DNA of 64,000 nucleotides from Ceratothoa steindachneri (lineage: Eukaryota; Arthropoda; Malacostraca; Isopoda; Cymothoidae): positions 207,029,733 to 207,093,732 of the forward strand of contig OZ018319.1 of assembly GCA_963969495.1 (NCBI GenBank), written 5' to 3'. The stretch's first letter is position 1. Each line of letters begins with the position of its first letter. Both the position numbers and the translations under genes were made by a program. The notes under the pieces were generated by a model. It ran no database searches. It was not told the DNA's origin and saw only the letters and a list, made by a program, of their open reading frames with translations. This document shows, piece by piece, positions 34,532-47,594 of this stretch.

Positions 34532-34905
34532 CTAGACTTTGAATATTTTGAGGAAGTGGCCTGAGGCTAGTGAGGCGTTGAATAGGTGTGTAAGTGTAGG
34601 GTATATGTTTGCGGTGAAGTTGTGTATTAATACGGCTGGGAGTCCGGAGAGGCCAGGTGCGCGTTTTGGTGTTGTTTTAATGTAGTGTTTTGTTTCCTCG
34701 ACGGTGATGGGAGTAGTCAGTGTAGATGTGTTGTCGAGCAGTTCCATTCGTATCAGGGAGGCGGGCCTTAGCTCGCGAGCGTGGGCTCGAAACCACTCCT
34801 GGACTTCCTGGAAGTGCTCTTGCGCGTGTAGTTTGGGTAGGTTGTATGTGTGTACTGTGTCACAGTGGGACTTAAATGCATCGAAGATGTCGTTGTGTCT
34901 GTGAG
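34532..34905 (-). pseudogene. LINE reverse transcriptase fragment (fingers)
   Basis: A clean minus-strand frame of about 125 codons. It contains 'PITVEETKHYIKTTPKRAPG' (34693-34634), the region before RT motif 1, then 'GLPAVLIHN' and 'LTHLFNASLASGHFLKIFK' (34583-34535), the standard L-x-x-I-F-N-x-x-L-x-x-G-x-F-P-x-x-W-K element. It is less decayed than its neighbours and relatively GC-rich. Both ends are truncated: upstream text stops near 34905 and the frame ends right after the K of motif 1. Probably a Jockey-type LINE; not obviously one of the other copies here. Confidence 0.6.
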
Positions 34906-34929
34906 TGTTTGGTCATTTACTTGGAAAGT

Positions 34930-35640
<711 letters not shown>

Positions 35641-35644
35641 GAGT

Positions 35645-36640
35645 CTATTTGAATTTTCCCATTCTTATTCCCTCCATAAGTTCCATAATTTTTCCTTTCG
35701 GCGGTCTGTTTATTGGTGATCCGAAGAACTTGAAAGACACTTCTTCTGCGCTAAAGAAGTACCCCATCTCCAGTATTTCCTTCTTTTCTGTGAGGAGGAC
35801 TCCTGGGTACTTTAATATTCTTTTATCCTCGTCCTCTTTTTCTTTTGTTGGGTTTTCTTTTTCTTCAGCTTCCTTTTTCTTCTTTTTTCTCTGTTTTTTC
35901 TTCTTTCGAGACTTCTTTGGGTTTTCATTTTCTGCACTATCTTTTCCTTTTGTCGATTCCCGTTTTTCTGTCGTTTCCTTTTTCTTTTCTTCTGGCTGTT
36001 CTTCGTTGAACTGTGTTTTCAGTATATCGTTGGAGTCAGGGTTCGGCGGGAACCATAACTCCTTTTTCACTCTGTTCCTTTGCAGAAGCTGATTTAGCTC
36101 GTCTGCAAGCTTTGCCGAGTCGAGCCAGGTTTGCTAGGTGAGCAAACATTATCATGGCCATAATTTCAGTCCCTTCCTTTGTCATGACCAGTTTTGTCGC
36201 TGTTTCTGTGGTGTTTCTTAGTGTGGCTGCATCTAGGTAGAACTTAGCCCTTGCCTCCTTTCCCCTTTTCTGCTTTTCCTTCTTTTCCTGTATTTCTTTT
36301 TTCCGGATGGGGCATTTCATTGTCATGGCTTTGTGTTCTTTCGGCCTTGCATTCTTTCCAACTGTGTCCGAATCCGGCACAATTGGAACACACTATCTCC
36401 TTCACTGGGCATTCTTTGGTTTGGTGCTCCTCAACCGCGTAGCAATTGAAGCAGCTTTCGATAGGGATAAAAACATAACAATTCATCATTTTTTGCTCGG
36501 CGCGCCATCTTAGTGTTCGAGAATACGACCTTAACTATACTGTTGGCTTTGCCGAATTTTTCCCATTTTGTTATGTTGGCCCATTTTTGTTTGTCGAACA
36601 AGTCGTGCTTAATTTCCTCACTGGAGTTCTCCGTGAAGAT
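35645..36640 (-). pseudogene. Jockey-like LINE ORF1 fragment (copy B)
   Basis: From the 5' side: RRM-like part 'EEIKHDLFDKQKWANITKWE' and 'SIVKVVFSNTKMARRAK' (36628-36480), then zinc knuckles 'CFNCYAVEEHQTKEC' and 'CSNCAGFGHSWKEC' (36448-36350), a very Lys/Glu-rich linker (35800-35960) and the C-terminal motif 'MELMEGIRMGKFK' (35683-35645). The same order is seen in the copies at 48.3-50.1 and 59.9-61.3 kb. Three frames are needed, so at least two frameshifts. ORF2 is missing: the element is cut at its 3' side near 35640. Its 5' end is fused to a Penelope element at about 36640. Confidence 0.75.
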
Positions 36641-37935
36641 GGGGTCAAGCCGTCGTAGAATGATAGTTCGTTGTGCGAGGATCTCGTAAGGAATGATCGC
36701 TTTATGGACACTCTCCATATGATTTTTAGGCCCTCCGCCGTGTAGATGCATAGTTAAACGTCTGGAAAGTGTAGTGATTGTCATGCCAATATATTTTGAG
36801 TTATTATAAAGCTTGCAGTCTTTATCGGGGCAGATGAACTCGTAAAACATGTTGGTTGACTTGAGATTCGAGGAGTTTAGGCAGGTGTTGTTTTTCATCA
36901 GGAGATTGCTGGCTTTTGTTGTTTTATAATATATGATGAGTTGTTTTTTATCCGTTTGATTTTTAACCTTGATGTTACGGTTAATAATCTCCTTGATGTT
37001 TTTTTCATCTATTTTATAGGCCGTGGACAACTGGTTTCTGTAATACACTTTGATCTTGTTGACTTCTCCCTAATTACTTTAATTTTTATCCGCGTGTTTG
37101 TAATGGTTATTTAAAAATGATTGGAGTTGTTTGTCAATCATGCTGTTTGAGAAACCATTATTCAGAAGTATTTGCTTTTTACTCGTGCTATCTCTTGGTG
37201 GAAAAGTTGCCACGTAGAGCAGCATTTATAAGCTCGGCGGATGTATGAACTGATTACGCTTATTTTATACTTCTCAGGGCATTCACTCTCAGCATTTAGG
37301 CATCTTCTCATGTTCGTACTTTTTCTATGTACTTTAGTGATGTAGCTTACATTGATATTTTGAACCTCAACATCCAAAAATGGGAGTTTATTACCCGTGC
37401 TCAATTCATAAGGGGATTTTAACACGGAGTTCTCCTAAAAAAATGCTGCTTGATGTTTATCAGATGTTTTTCGTTTTGGACGTTGATTTAGATGTCATCT
37501 GCGTATCGGCAATCTAGGTGTGGATTATTTTTTATGATGTCAAATAATCTCTCCTCAAGTTGACTCATGTAATAGTTGACGAAAGTCGGCCCTAAGGGTG
37601 ACTTCATAGCCACTCCATCCACTTGCGTGTATAGGTTACCGTCCGGTGTCCTGAACGGCGCCTCTAATGTGCATGAACATAACATGCTTCTTAAGATGTT
37701 TTGGGCAAGATTTGTTGGAGACATTGTAGGATGGTGTTACACATTTTTTTTTATAATGACATCGATGGTCTGAGCGATACGCACGTTCGTAGACAGGCTT
37801 TCTACGTCAAGGGATGATATTAGTCCTGCCGGTCTTGTAGAGTGGAGTATATCGATGAATTCCCCCGTAGACCCTATGCTATATTTAGAAGGGATGTACG
37901 GTTTTATTAATGCATTTAGGGTCAACAAAGCAGAA
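36640..37935 (-). mobile_element. Penelope-like element, family 3 (truncated at both ends)
   Basis: A third Penelope family, minus strand. RT and GIY-YIG domains are recognisable but differ clearly from families 1 and 2. 5' truncated near 37935 and cut at the 3' side by the Jockey-like ORF1 at about 36640, so no 3' UTR remains. Confidence 0.8.
36640..37935 (-). pseudogene. Penelope family 3 RT + GIY-YIG
   Basis: 'EFIDILHSTRPAGLISSLDV' with 'ESLSTNV' (37859-37780) is RT motif A, where the family has S-L-D-V-x-S-L-F-T-N-V. 'YTQVDGVAMKSPLGP' (37634-37590) is the Q-x-x-G-x-x-M-G-S-P-L-G-P motif with Gly changed to Lys; 'CRYADDI' near 37508-37488 is the catalytic box. The thumb 'NKLPFLDVEV' and 'HRKSTNM' follow (37392-37310). 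The nuclease begins 'FYEFICPDKDC' with 'SKYIGMTITTLSRRLTMHL' (36842-36740), an intact Y-I-G and Arg. Two or three frameshifts separate the pieces. Confidence 0.8.
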
Positions 37936-38109
37936 GTTCAAAGCTTTAGTAGTTGTAGATTTTTATATATTGAGAGAGATAGTTTGGTGAAAACACACCG
38001 TTGATATTTTGCCCTGGTGATTGGGGCATCTCTTGCATTATTATTATTATTTATTTATTCTCTTTTGAATCTTAATGTTTTAACAATTCTTGTTTTTTGA
38101 TATATTCTT

Positions 38110-38110
<1 letters not shown>
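37936..38110. other. unassigned AT-rich spacer
   Basis: Short (ATT)n run near 38037-38063. No gene recognised. Confidence 0.4.

Positions 38111-38168
<58 letters not shown>
38111..38168. repeat. (TA)n microsatellite
   Basis: About 28 TA units, followed by 'CATTCTG' and T-rich text. Confidence 0.95.
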
Positions 38169-38171
<3 letters not shown>

Positions 38172-38254
38172 TCTGTTTTTTGTTTTTTTATACTTATGTA
38201 TATACTTTTTTTTCCGTGTACCTTTAAACTTCCATTCCCAAAGAAAATTTTTTA

Positions 38255-38580
38255 ACATGTATTTGAACTAGCTTTAGACTTTCATGCATGTTGTTACATA
38301 ATATTTAAAATTTGTACACTTTCATACCTAATTTTACCTCGTTCTAACTTTAAACTTTCATACTACTTTTAACATATAATTGGTTTAACATTAAACTTTC
38401 ATACAAGTTTTTACATAATTTTTCTAACTTTTATACTTGCATACAAATTTTGACATATATATTTATTCTAACTTTAATCTTTCATACAAATTTTAACATT
38501 TATATTTAATCTAACTTTAAGCTTTCATACATATTTGTTCATATTTTTTTTAATGTTTTCACATTCATACCAATTCTTAT
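38255..38580. repeat. degenerate minisatellite, ~40-45-bp unit
   Basis: The pattern 'TTCTAACTTTAAACTTTCATAC', then 'AAATTTTAACATATA', recurs about every 40-45 bases: clear units start near 38340, 38381, 38418, 38464 and 38508, with more diverged ones on both sides, about eight in all. Non-coding tandem repeat; the units are too diverged and too close together for a CRISPR array and this is eukaryotic DNA. Confidence 0.7.
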
Positions 38581-38870
38581 ATAAAAAAATAAAAAAATAA
38601 AAAAATAAAAATCTGTTTATTTTTAGTTCAAGGACATACATGTTTGAAGCGTTCAAGCCTTTATATTCCAATTGTGGCTGAATTAGTACATTTTAAGTGC
38701 ATTTTAAAAACTTTTGTCAACATAAGTGATATAAATAATATTAGACAGATTAAGGATTTAGGTCATAAGTTGTAGTTAGTTTCAGGTGCTTTTGTCGTAA
38801 TTATAGGGTTTCTATATGAATTTTGGGTCATAAAATGTATAAAAAGGATATTCTATGTAAATCGTTCAGT
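38581..38870. other. probable 3' UTR of Jockey-like LINE copy A
   Basis: Lies directly after the ORF2 stop on the minus strand. It shares the word 'AAGGCTTGAA' (minus strand, near 38660) with the 3' UTR of the copy at 52.9-53.1 kb. A run of (A6-7T) units on the plus strand at 38583-38612 marks its far side. Confidence 0.4.
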
Positions 38871-40330
38871 CAGTTACTCAGCAGGAGTTCGCTTGCCACT
38901 TGGGAAGTTAGTCCGCCGTGTGATTTTACGTTTTAGTCTTGTCATGTCAATGTCTAAGTCCAGGTCCAGGTTTGGCAGTATTTCGGTTTCTATTTTGTCC
39001 CATGTCTTCTTTGCTTGTAATTGTACTAAGGTATTGATTGGTTGTAGTCTCGCTCTTCTGTGTAGTGTTCTTTGTGATATGTATTCCCGTCTTCTTGTGT
39101 TGTTAATAATCAAGGAGGCTTTATTCTGTATCCCCTGCATAGATCTCAGTGTCATGATCCCTAAGGTTTAGGTGATTACCGCTGGGTATATAAGGTTTGG
39201 TCTTACGTAGTAAAGGCAGAGTTTTCTTAAGTTACTCCTGCTCAGTCTGCGGAAACGGTACAGCTTCACCAGTTTTCCCCTTGCAAAGTTGATCCGGTCT
39301 GTAACGTGAGGCTTATACCCCCGAACGGTAATTTTGAGCCCGAGCACTGTGCCCTCCTGAGAGTATTGGTGGTTTCGATCACCAACATAGATGTCGTCGT
39401 ATATCGTGCGGTTCATAGGGATAATGACGAACTTTTGGACGTTTGTCTTCATCTTACATTTACGCTCGTATGAGTCTATGTTTTCGATCCCCGCCGCCGT
39501 CTCTGCCGCTTGCACTAGGTCGTTGTTGTAAGTGCTCGGTACAATCTGCGTGATGTCATCTGCCTATTGCAGTTACATCGCATCACCCTTGATTGGTGAT
39601 GGGAGGTCGATCGTGTAGATACTATACAGCAGAGGGCTGAGGTAGCTACATTGCAGCACACCAGCCCCGAGACTAAATTACGGTCCCTTGTGGTCTTCAA
39701 TCTGTATCTGAGCTCTTCTTTCCATCACATAATCGCAGAGCATCTTTTCAATGACTGGATTCAGCCAAAGGCTTACAATCTTGAATTGAAGACCCCTCAG
39801 CTAAACCTTGTCAAAGGCCTTCTGTACGTCTCTGAGGACTACGTCTACGTATTTTCCCTCCGCCCTGGATTTTGCTAGTTTTTCTGAGAAAAGTGTGAGT
39901 GCGGTGTTGGTTCCTCTTCCTCTGCGGAATCCGTGCTGTCGGTAGTTGAGCGCATCATTCTCTTCAAGCTGATTCTGTAGCCTGTTGGCTATGATCTTTT
40001 CAAAGATCTTGCCTATGAACTCCAGGAGGGAGATTGGCCTATAGTTTAGGAGCTGGTCGGGATGTCTGCTTCCTTTCGGGATGAATATAACCTTTGCAAG
40101 TTTAAACGCATCAGGGAAATAGCCGGTGTTCATGGCTGCGTTCATTATGTTCAGCATTCCCCTGTGTACTTGCGGTGGAGCGTTGGTTATATTCGCTTTT
40201 TTTCCCGGCCAAACTGGAGCTCTTTGTTTGAAGGATTTGGTGGCATCAGCGAGTTCCTGCATTGCCATTGCCCTTCCGTGTCTCATCATCTCCCTTTCTT
40301 CTGAGACGTCCGGGTATGGGTAGGTCCGCT
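38871..40330 (-). pseudogene. Jockey-like LINE copy A, reverse transcriptase
   Basis: 'MNAAMNTGYFPDAFKLAKVI' begins near 40140, then 'NYRPISLLEFIGKIFEKI' (40052-39999), 'GFRRGRGTNTAL' (39930-39895) and motif A 'VLRDVQKAFDKV' (39836-39801). The catalytic box reads Q-stop-A-D-D-I near 39573-39556 in place of F-A-D-D. The thumb is 39515-39168 and the C-terminal part 39155-38874 with 'IQNKASLIINNTRRREYISQ'. The TAG in the box and frameshifts near 39800 and 39160 inactivate it. Length and order match the copy at 51.3-52.86 kb. Confidence 0.8.
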
Positions 40331-40520
40331 CAATAACATCATTCAGTCGTCGATGATCTCACCCTCAAACTCTAAGTCAAAGTCTTCGCTGTCTTCTGTT
40401 GTAATTGAGAAGACTTCTCTTCAGTGCTTCCTGAATGTACTTCGAGATCTGTTGGTTCCTCGATGTATGATTCGTCCTCCTTGATTCGTGTTTTTCCCTT
40501 GTGTGTACCCCTGAGTCTCC

Positions 40521-41620
40521 TCACCTGTCTCCATAATTTGTCGTGATTGTCTTCATCATCAATGTTGTCGAATAATTGTTCTCATATTTCTGTCTGCTTT
40601 TCCCGGCCACTAATTCTCTGCTCGTTTTCGTGCATCTCAACCAGTCATAGTGTTCCTTATGTTCCCTTGCTATACTTCTCATCTCGTCTGTCCATCTTGG
40701 CTGGGGGAGCGTTCTGTATGATGTTTTGGGGACGCTCTCCCTATCTGCCCTGATGATCGAGTTTGTTAATAGCCCCAGCTCTTCGTCTATTTTTTTGAGT
40801 ATTGCTCCATTCAGATTTGCTGACTGGTATTCTCTCAGCATTTCCCGGTACCTTGCCCAGTTGGCTCGAGCGAAGGACTTTCCTGTCTGCACCGGGATCT
40901 GAATGGGCGCAAGGCAAATGGTTGTAAGTATAGGTATGTGATCACTCGGAACGGGCGGTCCCAGAGTGCTATGATGGTTAAATGGGAAGTTCCAGCTGGT
41001 CAAGACAACGTCCAGCCTCGACGCCGACAGCGAATTTATGAATGTCGGGAAGTCAGGTGCAATTATGTCTAGTCTGTCTCGGTCCAGTAATAGTTGCAGA
41101 TTCCTGCCTCTTTCGTTGGTCTTTTTGTATCCAGTTACTCCCAAGTTTTCGTTAAGGTCACCTCCGAAGAATACTTTTCTTTGGTGCGCACATAGTGTGT
41201 TGAAGTTGTGTATTGGCAGGTACTTTCTCCTAGGAGGTTAGTACCCTGCCGCTACAACAAGATCACCGACGAGAGTCAGGATAGCTATCGCCATAAAGGA
41301 TTCATCAAGCTCAGGTAAGTGTTGGAACTTAATTTCTCTCTTTATCGCGATCGCCACCCCATCATACCTTTCCTGGAAGCAGTTTTTTGCTAATGTCGTG
41401 TAATTTGGGCTTTTCATTTTTTTGTGTTCTTGTGTCGAGTCCGTGTTCACTGATAAGAATGATGTCTGGGTCTGTGTCCCTAGAGATGTTACTGTATACT
41501 GTGTTTTTTTCCTGTCCATCCGTTTACGTTCAGTGTTATTATACTTAGTCTGTTGTTTGTCCTTTCCATGTTTGTCCTGTCTGTTAGTGGTTATTTCTTG
41601 TTTTTCCACACTGTATTTTT
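40521..41620 (-). pseudogene. Jockey-like LINE copy A, endonuclease domain
   Basis: 'LNVNGWTGKK' near 41538-41508 opens the domain, then 'DTDPDIILISEHGLDT' (41480-41435) carries the catalytic Glu region, 'RYDGVAIAIKREIKF' (41375-41330) the next block, and 'VVAAGY' near 41255. After a frameshift 41144-40521 gives 'SRLDVVLTSWNFP' and 'VPSDHIPILT' (41010-40925) with the S-D-H motif that ends AP-like endonucleases. The linker to RT follows. The GDLNA motif lies in the gap around 41150 ('GGDLNENLGVTGY' type text, 41165-41130), so Asp and Asn are retained. Confidence 0.75.
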
Positions 41621-41940
41621 TTGTATTCTTGCGGGGTCCTAGTTTCACAGTAGTCCTCGTTAAGTTCTATGTAACCAAGTATTACTGCGTCTTCCAACTT
41701 TTTTGAGTCTACGTCGGCATCAAACTCCTATTTGTATCTGCCGGATCTGATTCCCTCGAGGAGACTCTTTGATGTTATTTTTCTCGGGAACGGAGAATCT
41801 TCACTGGCGTATATCTTGAGATTGATATCGCTTCCGTCTATTTTTTCTTTATGTTCTTCTTTGGTTTTCTCTGTTTTTTAGGTGTTTTCCTCGTCAACAA
41901 AGCAAGGCTGAACATCTTAGAAGCCATATTAATAAATGAA

Positions 41941-42556
<616 letters not shown>

Positions 42557-42559
42557 TTT

Positions 42560-44735
42560 GGTAAGAGTGGAATGAATTCGTAGCGAGTGCAATTTAATTT
42601 TACTTTATATAAAATGATTTGAAGTTTAAATGATTGTTAAGATATGATACACAGAGAAGCTCCGAGAGAGTAAGCTTGTTAGCGCTTCTTGTTATTTTAA
42701 TGAGATATTGGAAGATATGGCGAAGGGAACTGAAAAAATGTCAGATTCTTTCGTCTCATTTTATATAGGATTGCAGTTTATTATATGAGCGATATTTTAT
42801 GATACATAATCCTGATACTCTTATTTATTGCTACAGTTCTATAATTAAGATTTATGGTGCGCGTATTCAATTTTGTTCATAAGTTCAAGAAACTAGGCGC
42901 CGTGGAACTCTTGTTTACTTGCATCACTAAAAATACAAAAAATATATTTAAAATTGTACATCTTTTACAATTAGTGAGAATTTAAGCGCTTCCTGCTTCT
43001 CAAAAGTAGTATTTTAGCTGCCTAATTAAATTCTACCTCAATTAAAACAAATGTTTACAGATACCACTTCAGTAAAGTGGAGTGTCAGAGGCTCCAATTT
43101 TATTAAAATTTACAAAGATAATTGTGAAATTAATGTATCATAATCCGATTTGATTTCTCCCTAGTTCCTATTAAAATAGACCACGACGCTCTATTTATCT
43201 GGCATCTCAATATATTTTTTAAAGGATGTTGGGCATAGCCCAGTAGTTCAGAAAAGGCAAACGACTGCTTGCGGAGACAACAATCGGTACGACAAAGAAT
43301 AAATAGAAGTGTCAAAAATAGTATACGCATTTTTATTTTCTTGGTATATATTTTTTTCCCCTCAATTCTATATATAACTGCCAAACTTATGCTAAATTAT
43401 GAATCGCACTATAATTAATACTGAATGACCAGAACGATTTTATTGCTGGCGATTCGAGAATGCTTCTCTGTAAAATGGTTCAGGTTTTGAGAATTTTAAT
43501 GGTTTTCCTCAAGTCTATTTTGTATGAGTTTGGCCCATTCCACGCGAAATTTATGTTGTTTCCTTCTTTTATTCAGCGTTTTACCTGTTTGTTCATTATA
43601 ATATTTGTTTCTCTTAGCATGAAATTTGTAAATGCTAACTACTGCTTGGCAAAGATAATTTTTTTATATGAAGAAATTTGAACTTTGATAGGTTAACTAA
43701 AAATTTAATGGGCACTAAAATCTTTTAAAACCTTTTTTTAAGGGAAGTAAATTTATGCTGCATGTTAGAAAGACGGTCTTTGAGTGTGTAAGATATTTTT
43801 TATTTACATAAATAAGATAAAAACTTCTTTGGGCTAATTTAATGCTTTCTTCTAAAATTTCATCAGGATACGTCAATCATATACATATATTATTAATTGT
43901 CTAATTCCTCTTGAAATTATTCAAAGCTTGTAGCTCTTATGGTACCAAATTTTATGGTATATTCGAAGCGAATAAATGTGTACATGAGAATTAACTACCG
44001 TTGATATCATTTGTATCGGTATCTATTACTTGTTCTTTGCCGGTCAGAGTAATTGATAGCACCAGGTTACTTAAACAAGAATAAAACGTTCCAGTTAATG
44101 TTGCATGGACCATAAACGTATATTACAGACCTACTTTCCTAATACAGAATTTTTGTCAAAAAATTCCAAGGATTAATTTCATTGGATTCGAGTAATTGGG
44201 TTTTTACTGAAAATTCCAAATTTCTCAAAATAATCACAGTTGAAAAGGAACTAACAATTTAAACAGCACAATTTAATTAAATCTATGAGGCCAAAATTAT
44301 GTTTACCCAAACTCGGTCGATAAAATATTAATTAACTCATTTCTCAGTGACTTTAGTATATAAAGAAGAAAGGTCAAAACAGAAAAAAATAGTTGGAATC
44401 TTTATGTTTAGGTGAAATGATCGTGACCTTAACAAAGGCAACTAGATATTTAGAAAGGTTATTTGAAAATAGCCGCTGATGACCTACGTAGGATATTTGG
44501 CTTTGTGAGTTTCTACCAAAACATATGTACATATGCATATGAAAATGGAGGATAAGGTGGACACGCCTTAGTCAGGGAATGAAAAAAGATAGAAGTCAGC
44601 AGGTCGTACAGTGGGGAAAAAGGGGCGGAGACAGACTCCATTATAGGGTGGCTTTGCCATTGGGAGATATAGTAAAGTTAAGAATAAAAGGATCAAGAGG
44701 AAAAAACTCAGCAATTATATTAAAATGCATATGTA
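42560..44735. other. AT-rich DNA without a recognised gene
   Basis: Strongly AT-rich; short frames only (for example 43460-43681 plus) with no motif. I see nothing in it. Confidence 0.5.
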
Positions 44736-44889
44736 TTTGAATGGCATCCGTCTCGAATTTTAACATGAGCTTGGTTTGTTTTCTGGCCATTTTATTCTTA
44801 ACCTTATTAAATCCCAACATAGCAAAAGCTCACTATAATAAGTCTGTCTCTGCCACCATCTTCCCATTATATAATTTATTTCATTCAAT

Positions 44890-44979
44890 TTTGTATTTAT
44901 TTCCTTAATGAGACCTGGGTAATAAATAAAAAAGCGCTTGGGATCATATTTTAATTTTCCTGCGGGTAATTTGATTTGC

Positions 44980-44983
<4 letters not shown>
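44890..44983 (+). mobile_element. probable Penelope 3' terminus
   Basis: 'AATAAATAAAAAAGCGCTTG' type text followed by 'ATTTTAATTTTCCTGCGGGT' and 'TTGATTTGCATATATA' parallels the 3' end of the family-1 right copy at 24780-24840 ('ATTAATTTTCCCTGTGGG', 'CGTTGCATATATA'). Both run straight into (TA)n. Only the last ~90 bases are convincing; no coding part is visible upstream. Confidence 0.5.
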
Positions 44984-45048
<65 letters not shown>

Positions 45049-45059
45049 CATATATATAT

Positions 45060-45133
<74 letters not shown>

Positions 45134-45164
45134 GTGTGTGTATGTATGTATGTAGTGTGTGTAT
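44980..45164. repeat. compound (TA)n / (TATG)n microsatellite
   Basis: TA units to about 45134 with 'AAAT', 'AATA' and 'ATTA' interruptions, then TG and TATG units. Confidence 0.95.
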
Positions 45165-45937
45165 TTTGCATACCCCTTTGTTTCAGAATGAAAAAGGGAA
45201 CATGTTCAGCAAATAAATTTAGCCTGCCTCTCGCCTTGAGAAAGTCACCCACTTCCCAACTCTTTCAAGTCTTTCATTAGAGGCTCGCACTGGTATTTAC
45301 AGTAGAGCTCTACATTAAGGGAAGTGAGGCACTTATCAAACTGCAACGCCTCAAAACTGCGTTTTTCCCCTAGTGCGCGTCGAGCCAGGAAACAGGCTTC
45401 TTATCTCTGCCTCTTGACACTATTTGCATTTCAGAGTTTGACAAAGTAAATGAGATTCTCGATAAAGGCACAACGTCTAGATTGTGGGTGTGGGGGCTGC
45501 GCTCCCACGTCTCCCTATTTTCCTTAAAATCTCACAATCCTAAGGACATACACAAACTGCTGTATCAAGACCACACATACATAATACCTAGATTGCATAA
45601 GCTCCTTTTATGGATATTATCAGTCTCCGCTTATTTTATTTACACCGAAATATAGAATCTCTCTCTTCTTGAGACAAAATCAAAAGGATATCACATCACA
45701 TAAGGAGTACAAGTTTTTTTCCATTTTTTTTACATTCACATTTTCTAACGAGGAAGAATTAGACAAACCTATGTCTACTCAGTTCACCTAACCGATCATT
45801 ACTCAGTTGATAAATAGATAGAAAAATAGACCGTCACATTCTTGATCCGTGTCCTAAGTCCTCTTCTTGCCATTCGCGATCCCGATAACTTCATTACGCA
45901 CCATTCTGCAAGAAAAGACTCTAACTCACCTAAGTCC

Positions 45938-46092
45938 ATTCATTCCTCTTCATCGGTGTACAGTGTACACAGTCGAAGGTATTTACTCCCGCGTCGATAG
46001 AGATTATTCACTTTTCAATTACGAACTCAACTCATTTGTTCAAATTTTAGTATTTTTTATAACTAAATTTTGTTGCAAATTACTTCTAATTC
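45938..46092 (+). repeat. diverged ~150-bp dispersed repeat, copy 1
   Basis: Shares ordered words with 47448-47594: 'GTCCATTC', 'TCGATAGAGATTATTCACTT' against 'TTGATAGATATTACTCACTT', 'ATTACGAACTCAACTCATTT' against 'ATTCACGATCTCACTTCATTT', and 'GTTGCAAATTACTTC' against 'GTTGCAAATTAATTC'. Possibly an old SINE-like or LINE-UTR repeat; no RNA-gene boxes recognised. Confidence 0.55.
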
Positions 46093-47447
46093 AAGCTGCG
46101 TTTTAAGAAAGGGAAATTGAGTCTGCTGTTCAAATTGCTGGAGAGAACTTATTGCCGAATAAGATAGAAAAAATACAGCATTGCTCATTATAATATTTGG
46201 GGAAACAACGTTAACTACTGAAGCCTCACATGATTATCTTGCCATAAAGTGGAGTGACAATAAAGCGCTCAAAAAGTGGTGACATTACCACAGTGACTCT
46301 TCAAAGGCTGAACCCGGAGTGACCCTCGAATTCCAAATACGCAGATTTCCAAACAGCAGCTTATGACTCTCAAAAAAAGGTTATAACTAAACTCCACGAC
46401 ACGCTCACCCTCCAAGTCGAGAAACTCTCTCCTATTCACTCGGATCCCTCTTCTGTAGTTAACGCAAGGCCAACATTTCCAGCCCTCCATTCCGCAGATA
46501 AGGTTACAATACCCAGTTTATAGCCCACTTGCTAGATATGTAAAATATCTGAGCGCATCAATACTTCACAACCAATGCCCTAGCAATCACATTGCAACGG
46601 CACCATACCCAGAAATTTACTGAGCACCACAGCACCGTGCTTTCAGCAAAATCCTCATTCCAGTTTCTTACATTTAGCCGGAAGCTCTCCATAATTAAGT
46701 TCATAAAGAGCTTAGCACATTACACTTGCCGCCTCACAAATGCTGCCCTTCAACTTATCTCATGTCTGCTCGTAATCGAGGTACAATCTAAGTATCCAAC
46801 TCATCCATTTAAAGAATCAACTTGGAAAGCTATCTTTTAAGCAGAATCCCGACAACGCTTGGACAGATCTTTACAATTCATCGCCTAAGGCTCGCGAACA
46901 CTGCAACTTTTATTCCTTGATTTATTTCTTCAACTTAGAAGATACTCAGAAACGATACTCCATTCAAAGCAAATTAAACGATCAAACCACGTGATCACTC
47001 ACAATTCTCAAGTTCACGTGCATTCGGCCATGTATGTCATTTTCGTGTCTGCTAACTTTCATTGATCCACCTCAATTCTCACTCTTACAGTCACACAACT
47101 AATAACCGGTCACACACACCTCACAATCACACTGCGAATTTGTTTTTCTCCAGGTTGTTCGATTTACTTGACAAGCATTTTTTAAGTTAGCTCTATCATC
47201 TCCTTTTCAAACTCGTTCTATACCTAGTGTGTATATGCGTGTATACTATCTCATAGTGGCATTAAACAAAAATGAACGCTAAATTAAATTTTATTTTTGT
47301 TTCCACTATTCACTTGTAATCAAATCGCAAGCATCGAGTGACGAACCCTAATATTGTTACCCTTAGATCACAGCGAGTTAATCTGGAACTCATTTTTCAT
47401 TTTAAAAATGCATCGTAAAGTTTTGCAAAAAATGTAGCGTTTGTCCA

Positions 47448-47594
47448 TTCGAGTCTCTTTAAAGCGGGAAGCTCTCAAATACTCCTGTGTTGATAGATAT
47501 TACTCACTTGTTATTCACGATCTCACTTCATTTTATTAGAGCTGAGTATTATTATCATAATAAAATAGTGTTGCAAATTAATTCGAGATAAAAA
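47448..47594 (+). repeat. diverged ~150-bp dispersed repeat, copy 2
   Basis: Second copy in direct orientation, 1.5 kb downstream of the first; see that entry for the shared words. Confidence 0.55.

Larger units (their letters stand above)
38871..41940 (-). mobile_element. Jockey-like LINE, copy A (ORF1 end + ORF2)
   Basis: Minus strand. It starts near 41940 within the C-terminal part of ORF1 ('INLKIYASEDSPFP', 'LLEGIRSGRYK' and 'EDAVILGYIELNEDYCETRT', 41830-41640), passes into ORF2 endonuclease and RT, and ends at the ORF2 stop near 38874. There is no RNase H. It is the same family as the copies at 35.6, 48.3 and 59.5 kb. Several stops and frameshifts make it inactive, and the 5' part is missing. 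Confidence 0.8.

Noticed and set aside
35649..36092. 147-codon plus-strand Phe/Ser-rich, membrane-like frame
   Set aside because: Mirror of the Lys/Glu-rich linker of the Jockey-like ORF1 on the minus strand; the hydrophobic look is a codon-complement effect.
38255..38580. CRISPR-like regular spacing
   Set aside because: Units are diverged throughout with no separate repeat and spacer parts, and the setting is a eukaryotic transposon landscape.
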